Shown: positions 16,412 through 26,808, numbered from the stretch's first letter. The stretch is DNA of 64,000 nucleotides from Pirellulaceae bacterium (GCA_028280445.1 JANQLU010000005.1:78061-142060); one strand, 5' to 3'. The notes: a model not told the origin generated them from the sequence alone. Made by a program: numbers and translations.

Positions 16412-17908
16412 ATGAAAAAATATAATCTTGACTTGACAACTTTTTTAAAACTGGCTCGACAGTTTGATGCTGTACCTGTCTGTCGCACGCTGCTATCAGA
16501 CTCATTGACGCCCGTCTCGGCTTTTCAACGCATCGATTCGGGGAATCAGGCCTGTTTGTTCGAAAGTGTTGTCGGTGGAGAACGTGTTGGAAGATATTCA
16601 TTTTTGGCCGCCGATCCCGTTTGGACACTAAAAGCGTTTGGGAACGATATCGAGTTTACCGATCAATCGGGAACCCAAAACAGCACTTGCGACAACCCAC
16701 TAGAATTATTGCGCGAAAAATTAAACGCCTTGCGCGTTCCGACTTTGCCCAACATGCCACCGTTTAACGGCGGAGCCATTGGATATGCCGGATACGATTC
16801 GGTTCGTTACGTTGAACGATTGCCCGATGCGCCACACGATGATCGCGATTTGCCCGATCTGTGCTTCGGATTTTATGAACAGATGTTTATCCTCGACCAT
16901 ATCAAAAAAACGTTGACGGTTTTGGTATTGGCCAGATGCAACTCCGACGCAGATCATGAATCGGTGTATTCGCAGGCGACCGCTCGTGTTGACGCGTTGG
17001 TCGATCAACTGAATACAACCGGCAACGAATTGTTGTGCGATGATATTGATCCCAAAGCGCGAGCCGACGATTTTGAATTCAATTCAAATTTTGAGCCGGC
17101 GGAATTTCGCGATGCCGTCAAAAAATGTGTCGAGTACGTTCATGCAGGAGACATCTTTCAAGTTGTCATCAGTCAACGACTGGAAATGGAAATCAATTGC
17201 GACCCGCTGGAGATCTATCGATCGCTGCGCGTGCTGAACCCCAGTCCGTTTATGTTCTACCTGCGAACCGATCGCTGCACGCTCGTTGGTGCTTCGCCGG
17301 AAATCATGTGTCGGGTGGTCGATGGGTTAGTAACCGTCCGCCCCCTGGCTGGAACGAGAAAACGGGGAGCCACCGATCTCGAAGATCGAAATCTGGAAAA
17401 AGAATTGCTGGCGGACCCCAAAGAACGAGCCGAGCATGTGATGCTGGTCGATTTAGGACGAAATGATGTCGGTCGTGTGGCGAAAATTGGTTCCGTCGAA
17501 TTGCCGGATTTGATGGTCATCGAACGCTACAGCCATGTGATGCACATTTCGTCGACGGTTACAGGAAAACTGCGAGACGATTGCGATGCCTTTGATGCAT
17601 TGATGGCAAGCCTTCCAGCTGGAACGGTATCTGGAGCGCCCAAAGTCCGCGCGATGGAAATTATCGACGAGGTCGAACCTCATCGGCGAGGACCTTACGC
17701 GGGTGCCGTGGGATATATTGATATCACAGGAAACATGGATACCTGTATCGCATTGCGAACCATCGTGGTTTGCGGCAACACGGCTTACGTTCAAGCCGGT
17801 GCTGGAATTGTCGCCGACAGTGATCCGGAAAGTGAATATCAGGAAACACTGAACAAGGCGCGCGGCCTGCTTTCGGCGATCGAATTGACCAGACAACGTA
17901 TGCAGTAG
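16412..17908 (+). CDS. trpE: Anthranilate synthase component I
   Basis: 498 residues. The full chorismate-utilising family signature is present: TPVSAFQRI and [16 protein letters not shown] at the N-terminus (the usual feedback region), [56 protein letters not shown] and [21 protein letters not shown]. The enzyme converts chorismate plus ammonia or glutamine to anthranilate, the first step of tryptophan synthesis, with a TrpG partner encoded elsewhere. No trp leader peptide or attenuator is visible in the 150-base upstream region. Confidence 0.93.
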   Translation: MKKYNLDLTTFLKLARQFDAVPVCRTLLSDSLTPVSAFQRIDSGNQACLFESVVGGERVGRYSFLAADPVWTLKAFGNDIEFTDQSGTQNSTCDNPLELLREKLNALRVPTLPNMPPFNGGAIGYAGYDSVRYVERLPDAPHDDRDLPDLCFGFYEQMFILDHIKKTLTVLVLARCNSDADHESVYSQATARVDALVDQLNTTGNELLCDDIDPKARADDFEFNSNFEPAEFRDAVKKCVEYVHAGDIFQVVISQRLEMEINCDPLEIYRSLRVLNPSPFMFYLRTDRCTLVGASPEIMCRVVDGLVTVRPLAGTRKRGATDLEDRNLEKELLADPKERAEHVMLVDLGRNDVGRVAKIGSVELPDLMVIERYSHVMHISSTVTGKLRDDCDAFDALMASLPAGTVSGAPKVRAMEIIDEVEPHRRGPYAGAVGYIDITGNMDTCIALRTIVVCGNTAYVQAGAGIVADSDPESEYQETLNKARGLLSAIELTRQRMQ

Positions 17909-17919
17909 ATTCGTCGCAT

Positions 17920-18777
17920 TTAGTTTCGTCGTCGTCGACCAGCGGCGAGGCAACCGACAGCCAACAACCCCAACAAAACAGACGATGCTGGTTCTGGAAT
18001 GACCGTGATAAATGCGGCACCAACAACAGCGATCTCTTCGGTTGATGGAGGCGCTAACGCGGTTTCAAGCATGTTCGTTTCGACTGATGTCGAACCGGCA
18101 ACGGTTTCTGTCGCACTGCTCCACGAGAAAGTATCGGGATGATTCAAATCGATTTGCGCCTGTTGCTGTCCGGAAACCCAGCTGCTGTTGGCTGGAGTTT
18201 CCCCTTCTTTCAAGCTGTTGTCGCCGTCGACATGAGCGAATTCAACCAAGGTCGCAGTCGTATCATCACCAAATGGCGTTCCATAGTCGTAGGTGATGGA
18301 ATCGCTGACCGCATTGTTCGAAGCAGTCTGGACGGTAAACGCCGACCCAGTTGTATTTCGCAAGGCCATCGAAGTCGCCGACCAGTCAGCCAGAAGCAAT
18401 CCATCAAATACGACGGTGATCGAACCATTGGTCGTCGCGTTTGGATTTTGTAACCAGAACAAATATGCAGAAGTTTCCCCTTGGTTCGCAGAAGCCAATA
18501 GCGAAAAATTTTGCGGGAGGAATCCATCGGAAAATTCGACACTTAACGTCTGCGGACCTTCGACGGCCACCATCACCAGGATGATGTCCACATTGTTCGA
18601 GTCGAGTCCGGTCGCTGTACCCGAAGCGACAAGTTCGCGATCACGAAACGTGGGTTCAGCATTGTCGTAATTGGAATTAACAACCACGATATCTGCCATC
18701 GTAAATCCGGATAGCAGGACAACGAATACAACGAAACAAGCCGACAAACAAATCGATTTTGAAAATGGGCGGTACAT
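17920..18777 (-). CDS. PEP-CTERM sorting-domain protein
   Basis: 285 residues. The ATG at 18777 is preceded by CTGGAGATTCGC and starts a clean signal peptide (MYRPFSKSICLSACFVVF). The mature domain is Thr/Ser/Asn-rich and beta-stranded with no recognised enzyme motif. The C-terminus is a PEP-CTERM tripartite signal: IPEPASSVLLGLLAVG followed by an Arg cluster. Such proteins are processed by an exosortase and exposed on the surface or in the exopolysaccharide matrix. It converges on trpE, with 11 bases between stops. Confidence 0.82.
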   Translation of the reverse strand: MYRPFSKSICLSACFVVFVVLLSGFTMADIVVVNSNYDNAEPTFRDRELVASGTATGLDSNNVDIILVMVAVEGPQTLSVEFSDGFLPQNFSLLASANQGETSAYLFWLQNPNATTNGSITVVFDGLLLADWSATSMALRNTTGSAFTVQTASNNAVSDSITYDYGTPFGDDTTATLVEFAHVDGDNSLKEGETPANSSWVSGQQQAQIDLNHPDTFSWSSATETVAGSTSVETNMLETALAPPSTEEIAVVGAAFITVIPEPASSVLLGLLAVGCLAAGRRRRN

Positions 18778-18986
18778 GCGAATCTCCAGAATTCTCAAGT
18801 GTTTTTTCTCGAAGCTGAATTTATCAAGCCAAGATCCAAGTCTGGTCATCGCTGATTTTACACACCCCAAAACGGGCCTAGCTAGCCAGTACATCCAGGA
18901 AATCACGAGATCCCAGAGAATTTTTATTTTCAAGCTAAGCATTTGCTATTAAAACTTGGACGGGGAGGGTTGTTCGGAGATCTATC

Positions 18987-19469
18987 ATGAAATCGATCCT
19001 GCTATCGACTGTCACCGCTGCTTGTTTATTCGTCGTATTACAGCCCGCTGCAGCGCAGCTGGCACCGGAAGTTAAGTTCTTTGCCCTCAAAGAAATTGCT
19101 CCTCAAGGAGCTACGGATTTACTCTCCAAAATTGTCACCCAGACGAAAATGAGCGAAGTCGTTGTCCATTCTGATCAGCGAATCAACGGCGTTTGGGTCA
19201 AAGCGGCACCGGCAGAAATGACTCAGCTAAAGAGCATTATCAAGTTTTGTGACCGGGACTTGGACAAGGAACTGCAAATCAAGTTCTACGTTGTCGCGGA
19301 CACCGACCGCTTGGCCCAATCCGCCAAGCGAGCTTTCCGTAATTCGAAGTCATTTGAAATGGACTCGAGCAATCCCAAATTTATTCTGGTCAAAGGCTCA
19401 GAGGTCGATCACGACATTTTCAAAGAATTAAAATTTTTGACAAAGGCGCACAAAAAATCTGGCAAGTAA
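18987..19469 (+). CDS. Secreted protein of unknown function
   Basis: 160 residues. A signal peptide (cleavage near AAAQ) and a GGAG ribosome site 8 bases before the ATG support the start. The middle (MSEVVVHSDQRINGVWVKAA, then MTQLKSIIKFCDRDLDKELQIKF) has the alternating pattern of a small secretin/NolW-like alpha-beta unit; this resemblance is weak and no function is claimed. The stop directly abuts the stop of the convergent esterase gene with no spacer. Confidence 0.65.
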   Translation: MKSILLSTVTAACLFVVLQPAAAQLAPEVKFFALKEIAPQGATDLLSKIVTQTKMSEVVVHSDQRINGVWVKAAPAEMTQLKSIIKFCDRDLDKELQIKFYVVADTDRLAQSAKRAFRNSKSFEMDSSNPKFILVKGSEVDHDIFKELKFLTKAHKKSGK

Positions 19470-20408
19470 TCACTTTTTTTGTTGCCGTTTCAGGAAATCG
19501 TCAACATCCGCTTTGCCGTCGAGAAAACGGAGAGACACCAGAAATCGGTCCATTTTGGTGACGGTGTCTCGAAACGCCTTGTTGCCCCGACGTCCATAAT
19601 TGAAAAACCCGTGTCCTGCCCCTGGATAAATATGTAGCTCGGAACGACTGCCAATTTTTTTCATTTCGTTCTGAAAGGATTTCGCCGTTTTCACAGAAAT
19701 CAGTTTGTCTTTGTCACCGAGAAACACGATGGCCGGCGGCATTCCTTTTTTGATATTGGCAGCGGGCGATATTTTTTTCCAGTAATCTTTCACCGACTTG
19801 TGCCCCCATTGTCCCGGACCATTGTTGTAAACCGGGTTAAACAACACCAATGCGTTGGGACAACACGAAACAGAAACGTCGTCTTTGGAATCATCAAATG
19901 CGGTCAACGTTGCCGTGGCTGCCGCCAAATGACCTCCCGCTGAACCACCGGCTGCAACAACCCGTTGGGGATCAAGATTGAGTTTTTTTGCGTTGGAACG
20001 GACATAGCGAATTGCTGACTTTGCATCGGCGACACACTCTTGCGGTGATGTTTTGTGAGAACGCTTGGTACGATAGTCGGCCAAAATCGCCACCATCCCG
20101 CGAGATTTCAGATATTTCGCGTGCGGCTCAAACTGTTTTGGAGTCCCACCAACCCATCCTCCTCCAAAGAAAAACACAATCGCCGCCGGTTTCGTTTCTG
20201 CATCAGCGTCGTTGTCGGCTTTTTCAGGTAAAAACACGTAGAGATTTAAATCGCCGCCATCGCATTTTTTGTAAAGCAGCGTTTTGTCACACTGAATTTT
20301 GTTTTTTTGTCGTCGCGATTTTTCCTGAGCCGACGTTTCGTTCAACAAAACCATCGTTCCCAGAATCATCGATCCGCTGAGTAACAAAATTGCGATTTTC
20401 GTCATCAT
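19470..20408 (-). CDS. Alpha/beta hydrolase, esterase-lipase of the HSL type, exported
   Basis: 312 residues from the ATG at 20408 (AAGGAAC upstream). After a signal segment ending near ETSAQE, the oxyanion region is VFFFGGGWVGG in place of the usual HGGG, the nucleophile is in GGSAGGHLAA, the acid in FLGDKDKL and the histidine in GAGHGF. A DYR motif (AILADYRTKR) fits carboxylesterases of the BD-FAE/HSL group. It probably deacylates glycans or small esters outside the cytoplasm; planctomycetes often pair such enzymes with sulfatases, but none is adjacent. Confidence 0.82.
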   Translation of the reverse strand: MMTKIAILLLSGSMILGTMVLLNETSAQEKSRRQKNKIQCDKTLLYKKCDGGDLNLYVFLPEKADNDADAETKPAAIVFFFGGGWVGGTPKQFEPHAKYLKSRGMVAILADYRTKRSHKTSPQECVADAKSAIRYVRSNAKKLNLDPQRVVAAGGSAGGHLAAATATLTAFDDSKDDVSVSCCPNALVLFNPVYNNGPGQWGHKSVKDYWKKISPAANIKKGMPPAIVFLGDKDKLISVKTAKSFQNEMKKIGSRSELHIYPGAGHGFFNYGRRGNKAFRDTVTKMDRFLVSLRFLDGKADVDDFLKRQQKK

Positions 20409-20603
20409 TCGAAATGTTCCTTGTCTTGTCATCCAGCAGAACGTTGTTCGCTCCATTCTGCAAAATAATTGGCAGCCTATCACTCAATATAAATCACCCT
20501 ATGCGATTCTCTCAAATTTGAAAGTTGACACTCGGTTCGCAAGAAAATTGGCTCGTTTTGACCAATCAACGGTCATTTTGCGTGTGGACGGCGTTTTTTG
20601 ATG

Positions 20604-20639
20604 AGTTTTCACGGGTTTTCGAGGTTTTTCGTGAAAACT
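20604..20639. other. Hairpin-forming inverted repeat upstream of a secreted-protein gene
   Basis: AGTTTTCACG at 20604-20613 is perfectly complementary to CGTGAAAACT at 20630-20639, with a 16-base loop. No T tract follows, so an operator or mRNA leader structure is as likely as a terminator. Confidence 0.3.
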
Positions 20640-20760
20640 TGTAGCAAATCCCGCCGTTTGACGCTGGAAAAAGAGATCAACATTTGTCACAGCGACCCGA
20701 CATCGCTGTACAGGAAACATCCCCCGCACAAGAAACATCCAAACCAGATTGGAGATCAAA

Positions 20761-21579
20761 ATGAAACTTAACTCGCTGACAACCGCAATCTGCTTGATCG
20801 TAGCCGCAATAACCTCAGTCAATGTAAACGCACAAGATTTGTTCAACAAAAACAAAGGCGGACTGACTTCCGCATTTTCCAAACCACAAACCAATGGCAA
20901 CGTCGATTTGTCATCTTCAAAATTCTCGATGGCAGAACTCGACAAGTATGTCGAAGCTCGTGAATTCACGCAAGAAAAACGAATGAAAAATGGCAACGGC
21001 TATATGTTGACCTACAAACACGATACTTGGACGTTTCCCGTTGACGTCGTTTTCAGCAAAGGCAAAACACGACTTTGGTACACATTTTATCTGTCAACCG
21101 TTCCTGCGGACGTTAACCCGAACGAATGTGCCGCTGAATTCATGAAACTGATGAATGCAAACGGTTCATGGGGCGACTATTTCTTCCGCTACATTCCCAA
21201 AACACGTCGAATCGTGATGGTCGGTGCCGTTCATACTGACGGTCAAGTCACTCAGGAAAAACTGGATAATCAAATGCAAATGATGTCAAAATTTGCAGTT
21301 GCGACCAAAGATCTCTGGAACACCAAAACCTGGGGCGACGCTCCGAAACACGTGGGAACTTGGAAATCAGATTCAATGACTTTGAAATTGACTCGCTCTG
21401 GCAGATTTGAACTCAAAACAAACTCAAACACCTCAACTGGTTCGTTTCAGATCGCTGACGGTAAAATCACGATGACTGAAAAAAGTGGCGAAAAAATCAA
21501 TGGTTCGCTTCGATTCACCGACGCCAACCACTTTGAATTGAACGTCAATGGAAATCAAATGAAATTCGTTCGAATGTAA
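20761..21579 (+). CDS. Secreted protein of unknown function
   Basis: 272 residues. The ATG at 20761 follows a strong GGAG site; a signal peptide ends near NVNAQD. The central part (KFSMAELDKYVEAREFTQE, then TWTFPVDVVFSKGKTRLWY) looks like a compact alpha-beta domain resembling bacterial sensory-transduction YbjN-like folds. The C-terminal 70 residues (HVGTWKSDSMTLKLTRSGRF ... MKFVRM) look like a small lipocalin-like barrel. I cannot name the family. The gene ends in a clear intrinsic terminator. Confidence 0.65.
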   Translation: MKLNSLTTAICLIVAAITSVNVNAQDLFNKNKGGLTSAFSKPQTNGNVDLSSSKFSMAELDKYVEAREFTQEKRMKNGNGYMLTYKHDTWTFPVDVVFSKGKTRLWYTFYLSTVPADVNPNECAAEFMKLMNANGSWGDYFFRYIPKTRRIVMVGAVHTDGQVTQEKLDNQMQMMSKFAVATKDLWNTKTWGDAPKHVGTWKSDSMTLKLTRSGRFELKTNSNTSTGSFQIADGKITMTEKSGEKINGSLRFTDANHFELNVNGNQMKFVRM

Positions 21580-21594
21580 TTTGAAACGACCCAA

Positions 21595-21629
21595 CAAAAA
21601 AAGCCGTTCCACTCGGAACGGCTTTTTTC
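21595..21629 (+). terminator. Rho-independent terminator
   Basis: Ten-bp stem AAGCCGTTCC / GGAACGGCTT around a four-base loop, followed by a run of T. It ends the preceding secreted-protein transcript. Confidence 0.9.
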
Positions 21630-21675
21630 TTTTGATAACAGGTCGGAGGAATTATCAAATGTTTGGTGAGTGCGA

Positions 21676-21888
21676 CTAGGACGGACGCATTAGTTGTTCA
21701 AACCATACGGACCAGTGTTCGAATGTCCCGACGATTAAAACGCCAAGTGCAATCAGGAGCAAGCCGAACAGAAAAGTTACAAAATCAGATATCGCTTTAC
21801 GATTTCTCTGAGCCTTAACATCTAGTGCCCATCGCTTCAGTTCTTGTTGAACGTATTTTTCGGTTTCCAGTTCTTGCCGTTTCAACAT
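21676..21888 (-). CDS. Small single-span membrane protein
   Basis: 70 residues: a charged helical N-terminus (LETEKYVQQELKRWALDVKA) followed by one strong membrane helix (FVTFLFGLLLIALGVLIVGTF) and a short amphipathic end. CTGGAG and AGGA precede the ATG, supporting a real gene. The function is unknown. Confidence 0.5.
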   Translation of the reverse strand: MLKRQELETEKYVQQELKRWALDVKAQRNRKAISDFVTFLFGLLLIALGVLIVGTFEHWSVWFEQLMRPS

Positions 21889-22052
21889 TCCTGGCTCCAG
21901 TGAATCGTTTACCGTTTTACCGATTCACCAACATCGCAATTGGCATTCCATATCAAAAAACGGGAAAAATGCTGCAACGGTGCAACAATGCGATGCAACC
22001 ACACGACATGTGTTGAAAAAACGAAACAAGTATTTCAGCATTGAGGATTTCC

Positions 22053-22312
22053 GGGAGGGCGAGGCTCCTGCCGAGCCGCAAACCATTGAGCAACAAGACG
22101 CCTGCCGCCGGTGGTTGAACGCGCGTCGAACCAGCGGCTAGCGCCGGCTAGCCTTGCCGCTCACAGGATCAGGCTCCTGCCCGGAATAAATTTGGAAACG
22201 TGAAAAAGAACACATCTGAACATCTATTCGTTAGCTGAGCGTTATCCCCGTGTATTGGCTCGGCGGGAGCCTCGCCCTCCCAGCCTCGCCCTCCCGGAGC
22301 CTCGTCCTCCCA
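22053..22312. repeat. Cluster of repeat families C and D
   Basis: Family C core at 22055-22078, a degenerate family D palindrome at 22087-22164 with an extra CGGCTAGC insertion, and inverted family C cores from 22257 to 22312 (GGGAGCCTCGCCCTCCCAGC and further copies). The two C blocks face each other and could form a long stem enclosing D. About 500 bases here hold no gene. Confidence 0.75.
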
Positions 22313-22439
22313 CTCAAATACCTGATTTTCCCTCTCAACAACTGGTTTCAATACAAAATCGCTATTTCAATAAAAAGATGTGTAATAAATGGCTTTCACT
22401 TCAGAGATACTGGTGTTAACTCACTGTTTCGAGCATCCT

Positions 22440-23081
22440 ATGACACGACTTCCCCAAACACGGCACAGCTTGATTTTACGCTTGAAAGATCGGAGCGATG
22501 ATGCCTGGGAAGAGTTCGTTGAGATTTACGAACAGGCTTTGTACAGGTTCTGCTGTTCGCGTGGGTTACAAGAAGCCGATGCACGCGATGTTACCCAAGA
22601 CGTCCTCTCCGCGGTCGAACGACGTATTGACACCTGGAAAAACGATCCATCCAAAGGAAGTTTTCGAGGCTGGTTGTTTCGAGTCGCAAGAAATGTGGCC
22701 GTCGACAAATTGATTGAGCTGTCCAAAAAGATTTCCGCCAGTGGAGACACCCGTGTCATTCAAGCGCTGGCCGAACATCCCGATTCGACAGAACAACAAC
22801 AGTCGGCATTCTGGTTCGAATATCGCCGCGCTTTGTTTAATTGGGCGGCTGAAAAAGTAAAACCCGAAGTCAACACGAAAACCTGGCAAGCGTTCTGGTT
22901 AACGGCAATCGAAGGCAGAAAACCCGATCAAGTCGCCAAAGAAGTTGACATGTCCATCGGTGGAGTTTACACGTCGAAATGTCGCGTTGTCGCTCGCATC
23001 AAGGCGATGATCTCGAAACTCGATGTTGATCAATTCACCGGTGAAGATTTGATTGAGGAAATTCGCGTCCAGTCGATTTAG
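22440..23081 (+). CDS. ECF-type RNA polymerase sigma factor
   Basis: 213 residues from the ATG at 22440, whose product begins MTRLPQTRHSLILRLKDRSD, the usual opening of planctomycete ECF factors; an in-frame ATG at 22389 is less likely. Region 2 is WEEFVEIYEQALYRFC ... DARDVTQDVLSAV plus FRGWLFRVARNVAVDKL. Region 4 is DQVAKEVDMSIGGVYTSKCRV, a helix-turn-helix. The kinase fusion downstream starts 40 bases later and carries an anti-sigma-like zinc motif, so that protein probably controls this factor. Confidence 0.88.
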   Translation: MTRLPQTRHSLILRLKDRSDDAWEEFVEIYEQALYRFCCSRGLQEADARDVTQDVLSAVERRIDTWKNDPSKGSFRGWLFRVARNVAVDKLIELSKKISASGDTRVIQALAEHPDSTEQQQSAFWFEYRRALFNWAAEKVKPEVNTKTWQAFWLTAIEGRKPDQVAKEVDMSIGGVYTSKCRVVARIKAMISKLDVDQFTGEDLIEEIRVQSI

Positions 23082-23120
23082 ATTAACACGACAAAACGTT
23101 CCCAAACGGATTAGAAAAAA

Positions 23121-26100
23121 ATGACACATCTAAAAAATAATTGCTTGGAAACCCAACGGCTGGTTCGCCTGATTCACGAACAATTTGACGAACATGATGA
23201 ATCGGAAATTGTTGCCCACATCGACCAATGTCCTCGATGTCAAAATGCACTGGAACGCGCTGCCGCAGGACAAGAAATCTGGGGCGAGCTTCAAGCTCAC
23301 TTGGCGGGCGAATTGAGTTCGGGACTGCCGGCAACTAATACAACTCACGACAATACGGTGACCCGCGCTGAAATCGAATTGCAAAAACTGCAAAACTACC
23401 TCGGACCAACCGATGACCCCGACTACCTCGGTCGATTGGGCAACTACGAAGTTTGTGGACTTATCGGACAAGGCAGCACCGGTATCGTTGTCAAAGCCTT
23501 TGAACCGAAACTCTCACGCTACGTCGCCATCAAAATCCTGTCACCGGCTTACTCCAGCAATGGCCCGGCCAGGGTTCGATTCGAACGGGAAAGTCGCTCT
23601 GTTGCGGCCGTGGCTCATGAACATGTCGTTCCTATTTTTGCTGTCGATGAATACCGCGATTTGCCATATATCGTCATGCAATATGTGCCTGGCGGATCAC
23701 TGCAACAGCGCATCGATCACGATGGCCCGTTGGACACTTGCGGCGTCGTTCGGTTGGGCATGCAAATTGCCAAAGGCCTCAGCGCCGCGCACGCACAAGG
23801 TATCGTTCATCGCGATGTGAAACCCGCGAATGTCTTGTTAGAAAGCAACATCGACCGAGCAATGGTCAGTGATTTTGGGCTGGCACGGGTCGCCGATGAT
23901 GCGGCGATGACCCGCAGCGGTGTGATCGCAGGGACTCCGCAATATATGTCTCCGGAACAGGCAAAAGGAAACCCCATCGACCTCCGTAGCGATTTGTTCA
24001 GCCTCGGCAGCGTGATGTACACCGCCGCAACCGGTCGTGCACCGTTTCGTGCGGAAACCGTGTTTGGAGTGATTCAACGAGTCTGCGAAACCGAACCTCT
24101 GCCCGTTCGTGAAATCAATCCCAAAATCGATCGATGGCTGGAAGCGTTCATTAATAAACTTCACTCCAAAAACCGTGAAGATCGTTTTGAATCGGCCGAA
24201 CAGGTCGTTGAGATTTTGTCCGCGGAGCTTGCCCACCTCCAAGGCCCATCGACGGTCGCCGCTCCCGAACGTCCGTGGTTTACACCAACGCGTAAAAAGC
24301 GATCGGGATTTTCCGTTGCGATCGCACTGGCAGCCATGTTTATCATTGGATCATTTTTTGCAGCATCCAGCTTTTTCAATTCGGACAACTCACCTGACGG
24401 TTTGACAACGGACCAGGAAGATCAAAAACCGGGCAACGCCAATCTTGTCATCGCCAATGCTGAGGCCAATTCTGACAAAACGGAAAACAAAGCCACCAAG
24501 TCACTGCCTGGCAAACCCGGAAAATTTGTCACGGTCGCCAAAAAATTCGATCGAGGAATCATCGATGGATACATGTTGTATCTTCCCAAATCGTATGACC
24601 CCAAATCCGAGAAACCTTACCCCGTCATCATGTACCTCCAAGGAGGTCAAGCGGTCGGTGGCAAGATCGACGAAGTTGCTTGTATCGGTCTGCCCAAATT
24701 GTTGAAAGAGGATCTGTGGAAAGAATCCGAATTCGAATTCGCCCGCTTTATCAAAGATACGTTTATCGTTGTTTGCCCTCACATGACCAAAGGCTCGTTT
24801 GACGAACGCCAATTCTACAACCAAGAAAAAGCGATCGCACTAATCCGGGCTGAAATGATCAAAAATTACAACGGCGATACGTCGCGTGTTTATCTGGCTG
24901 GAGCAGGACGCGGCGGACATGGAACTTGGGGATTGGCCACCCGCATGCCCAACGCATTTGCCGCGTTTGTTCCCGTCTCAGGTGATAATCATGGAATCAA
25001 AAACCACACGCTCCTGACGGCATTGCCGATCTGGGCCGCACACGACAAACGTGATCCCTGTGTCGAGTACGAGGTCTCGTTGAAAACGATTGATGAACTA
25101 GATCAATCCAAAGATTGTCAATTCAAGCGAGTCCATCTCGATGATTTGTCTGATTTCCAAGTGAAAAATCAAAACAAAGTATTCGTCACCCTGGATTGCG
25201 GTTGTGGATCGTCGACCGTATTTCGAAATCGCAAGGTCTACGATTGGATGCTGCAATATCGATCCGATTCAGCATCACGCGTGAAAATCGAGGAAGCGCA
25301 AGAAAAGCATCGCCGAATGGCCAAAGCACTTGATAAAAAACTAGAGCAAATGAAAAGCGATGAAAAACATGCCAAAGAGTTGCGTAAACGTTTCATCAAT
25401 CAGCTCGCGGCAAAATACAAAATCGACTCCAACGGCAAAATCGACAAGGCAATTGCGGTTCAAGCCGGTAAATTTGGCATGTCGGCAGAACGCTACGTTT
25501 CCATGATCACCGAAAAACGTGATATCTCGCTCGACGAATTCCGCCAGATCTTGAAAACCGATGTTGTTGTCAAGGAATTGAAAAAATCGAATCCGCAGCA
25601 GTTTAAAGCGGAGCTTAAAAATTTCCAGATCCGGCTGCAGGAATCAAAAACTCCGCAAACACCCAAAACTCCGGTCACCCCTTGGTCGGAACGCAAGACT
25701 CCCAAACAGAAACAAAAACAGGAAAAATCAAAATCAGACACGAAACCCAAACAAGAAAAAAACAAACCGTTTCCAAAGATCGAAAAAGATTGGCCCAAAC
25801 ACACCGACACGATTAGCAAATCTTTTGCTACTAAAGCAGGCGGGAATCTGTTCGTGGATGTCGGCCAGGGCGGCATCAAACTGATCGCCGGGTCTGACGA
25901 TAAATCTTCCGTGAAAGTCATTCGCGAAGTTCAAGCGGAGACGATCGAGCAGGCCAAGGAGTTGATGAAAGTACATCAAGTCAAGTTTTCCACCAAGGCG
26001 GATAACAAACAGCAGGATGCTGATTTGAAAATCGAACATCGTTGGCCAAAAGAATTTCTGGAAGAACACAAAAATCATCATTTCAGAAACATTCAGTATG

Positions 26101-26753
26101 AAATTACGATGCCGGCGTACTACAACGTCAAACTCAACACCGCCGGTGGCAAAATCGAAATTGCGGACCTCCGTGGTACCGTGGACGCCCGAACATCTGG
26201 CGGCAGAGTCATGCTAGGAAAAATCGACGGAACGTTATTGGCCATCACGTCCGGCGGTAGCGTTAAATTGACCGAATGCACACAAAACGCGGAGCTGCGT
26301 ACGAGTGGCGGAAGCATCGATGTCGGTACGGCAGCCGCCAATCTCGTTGCCAAAACTGGCGGCGGCCGAATTTGGATTGCCAAAGTCGGTGGCGACGTTT
26401 CGGCGAATACGTCCGGCGGCAGCATCAAAATCGAAAGTGCTTCAGGTCAAGTCGATGCGGAAACCAGCGGCGGTTCGATCCAACTCAATCTAACTCGCCA
26501 GCCGAAAAAAAATATCACGCTAAAAACGAGTGCCGGCGTGATTAGGGTTGGTTTGCAAAAAGGCGTCAATTTGAAAATCAAAGCCCGTTCCAATGTTGGC
26601 AGTATTCAAGGCCCATTTATCAAAAGATCTCGCAAACTGAATAACACCTACGACGGTTCGCTTGGTTCCAATGGCCCGACACTCCAGGCAACCAACAGTG
26701 CGGGATCGATCAGATTTTCTTACCTCGACGATGGTCCTGCTAAAAAACAGTAA
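23121..26753 (+). CDS. Ser/Thr kinase fused to a pseudo-esterase and a DUF4097-like domain
   Basis: 1210 residues in one frame. Residues 30-40 carry HxxxCxxC (HIDQCPRC), an anti-sigma zinc-finger-like motif. A kinase domain (about 108-370) has IGQGSTG, Lys138, HRDVKPAN at 230 and DFGLA at 251, all intact. One membrane helix lies at 398-417. Residues 465-715 align with esterases of the PHB-depolymerase/phospholipase type, but the nucleophile serine is arginine (GAGRGGHG, Arg597) and the C-terminal histidine motif is missing. A Lys-rich stretch follows, then repeated TSGG strands from about 1000 to 1130 typical of DUF4097 beta-solenoids. Predicted: cytoplasmic kinase signalling to the upstream ECF factor, with external sensing by the inactive esterase and solenoid. 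Confidence 0.85.
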   Translation: MTHLKNNCLETQRLVRLIHEQFDEHDESEIVAHIDQCPRCQNALERAAAGQEIWGELQAHLAGELSSGLPATNTTHDNTVTRAEIELQKLQNYLGPTDDPDYLGRLGNYEVCGLIGQGSTGIVVKAFEPKLSRYVAIKILSPAYSSNGPARVRFERESRSVAAVAHEHVVPIFAVDEYRDLPYIVMQYVPGGSLQQRIDHDGPLDTCGVVRLGMQIAKGLSAAHAQGIVHRDVKPANVLLESNIDRAMVSDFGLARVADDAAMTRSGVIAGTPQYMSPEQAKGNPIDLRSDLFSLGSVMYTAATGRAPFRAETVFGVIQRVCETEPLPVREINPKIDRWLEAFINKLHSKNREDRFESAEQVVEILSAELAHLQGPSTVAAPERPWFTPTRKKRSGFSVAIALAAMFIIGSFFAASSFFNSDNSPDGLTTDQEDQKPGNANLVIANAEANSDKTENKATKSLPGKPGKFVTVAKKFDRGIIDGYMLYLPKSYDPKSEKPYPVIMYLQGGQAVGGKIDEVACIGLPKLLKEDLWKESEFEFARFIKDTFIVVCPHMTKGSFDERQFYNQEKAIALIRAEMIKNYNGDTSRVYLAGAGRGGHGTWGLATRMPNAFAAFVPVSGDNHGIKNHTLLTALPIWAAHDKRDPCVEYEVSLKTIDELDQSKDCQFKRVHLDDLSDFQVKNQNKVFVTLDCGCGSSTVFRNRKVYDWMLQYRSDSASRVKIEEAQEKHRRMAKALDKKLEQMKSDEKHAKELRKRFINQLAAKYKIDSNGKIDKAIAVQAGKFGMSAERYVSMITEKRDISLDEFRQILKTDVVVKELKKSNPQQFKAELKNFQIRLQESKTPQTPKTPVTPWSERKTPKQKQKQEKSKSDTKPKQEKNKPFPKIEKDWPKHTDTISKSFATKAGGNLFVDVGQGGIKLIAGSDDKSSVKVIREVQAETIEQAKELMKVHQVKFSTKADNKQQDADLKIEHRWPKEFLEEHKNHHFRNIQYEITMPAYYNVKLNTAGGKIEIADLRGTVDARTSGGRVMLGKIDGTLLAITSGGSVKLTECTQNAELRTSGGSIDVGTAAANLVAKTGGGRIWIAKVGGDVSANTSGGSIKIESASGQVDAETSGGSIQLNLTRQPKKNITLKTSAGVIRVGLQKGVNLKIKARSNVGSIQGPFIKRSRKLNNTYDGSLGSNGPTLQATNSAGSIRFSYLDDGPAKKQ

Positions 26754-26779
26754 TGTCTTTTGGAGAGAGCAAACTGTAG

Positions 26780-26808
26780 CGGCCGGAAAACCTCCGGCCG
26801 TTTTTTTT
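26780..26808 (+). terminator. Rho-independent terminator
   Basis: Seven-bp G+C stem CGGCCGG / CCGGCCG followed by eight T; ends the sigma factor-kinase transcript. Confidence 0.9.
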
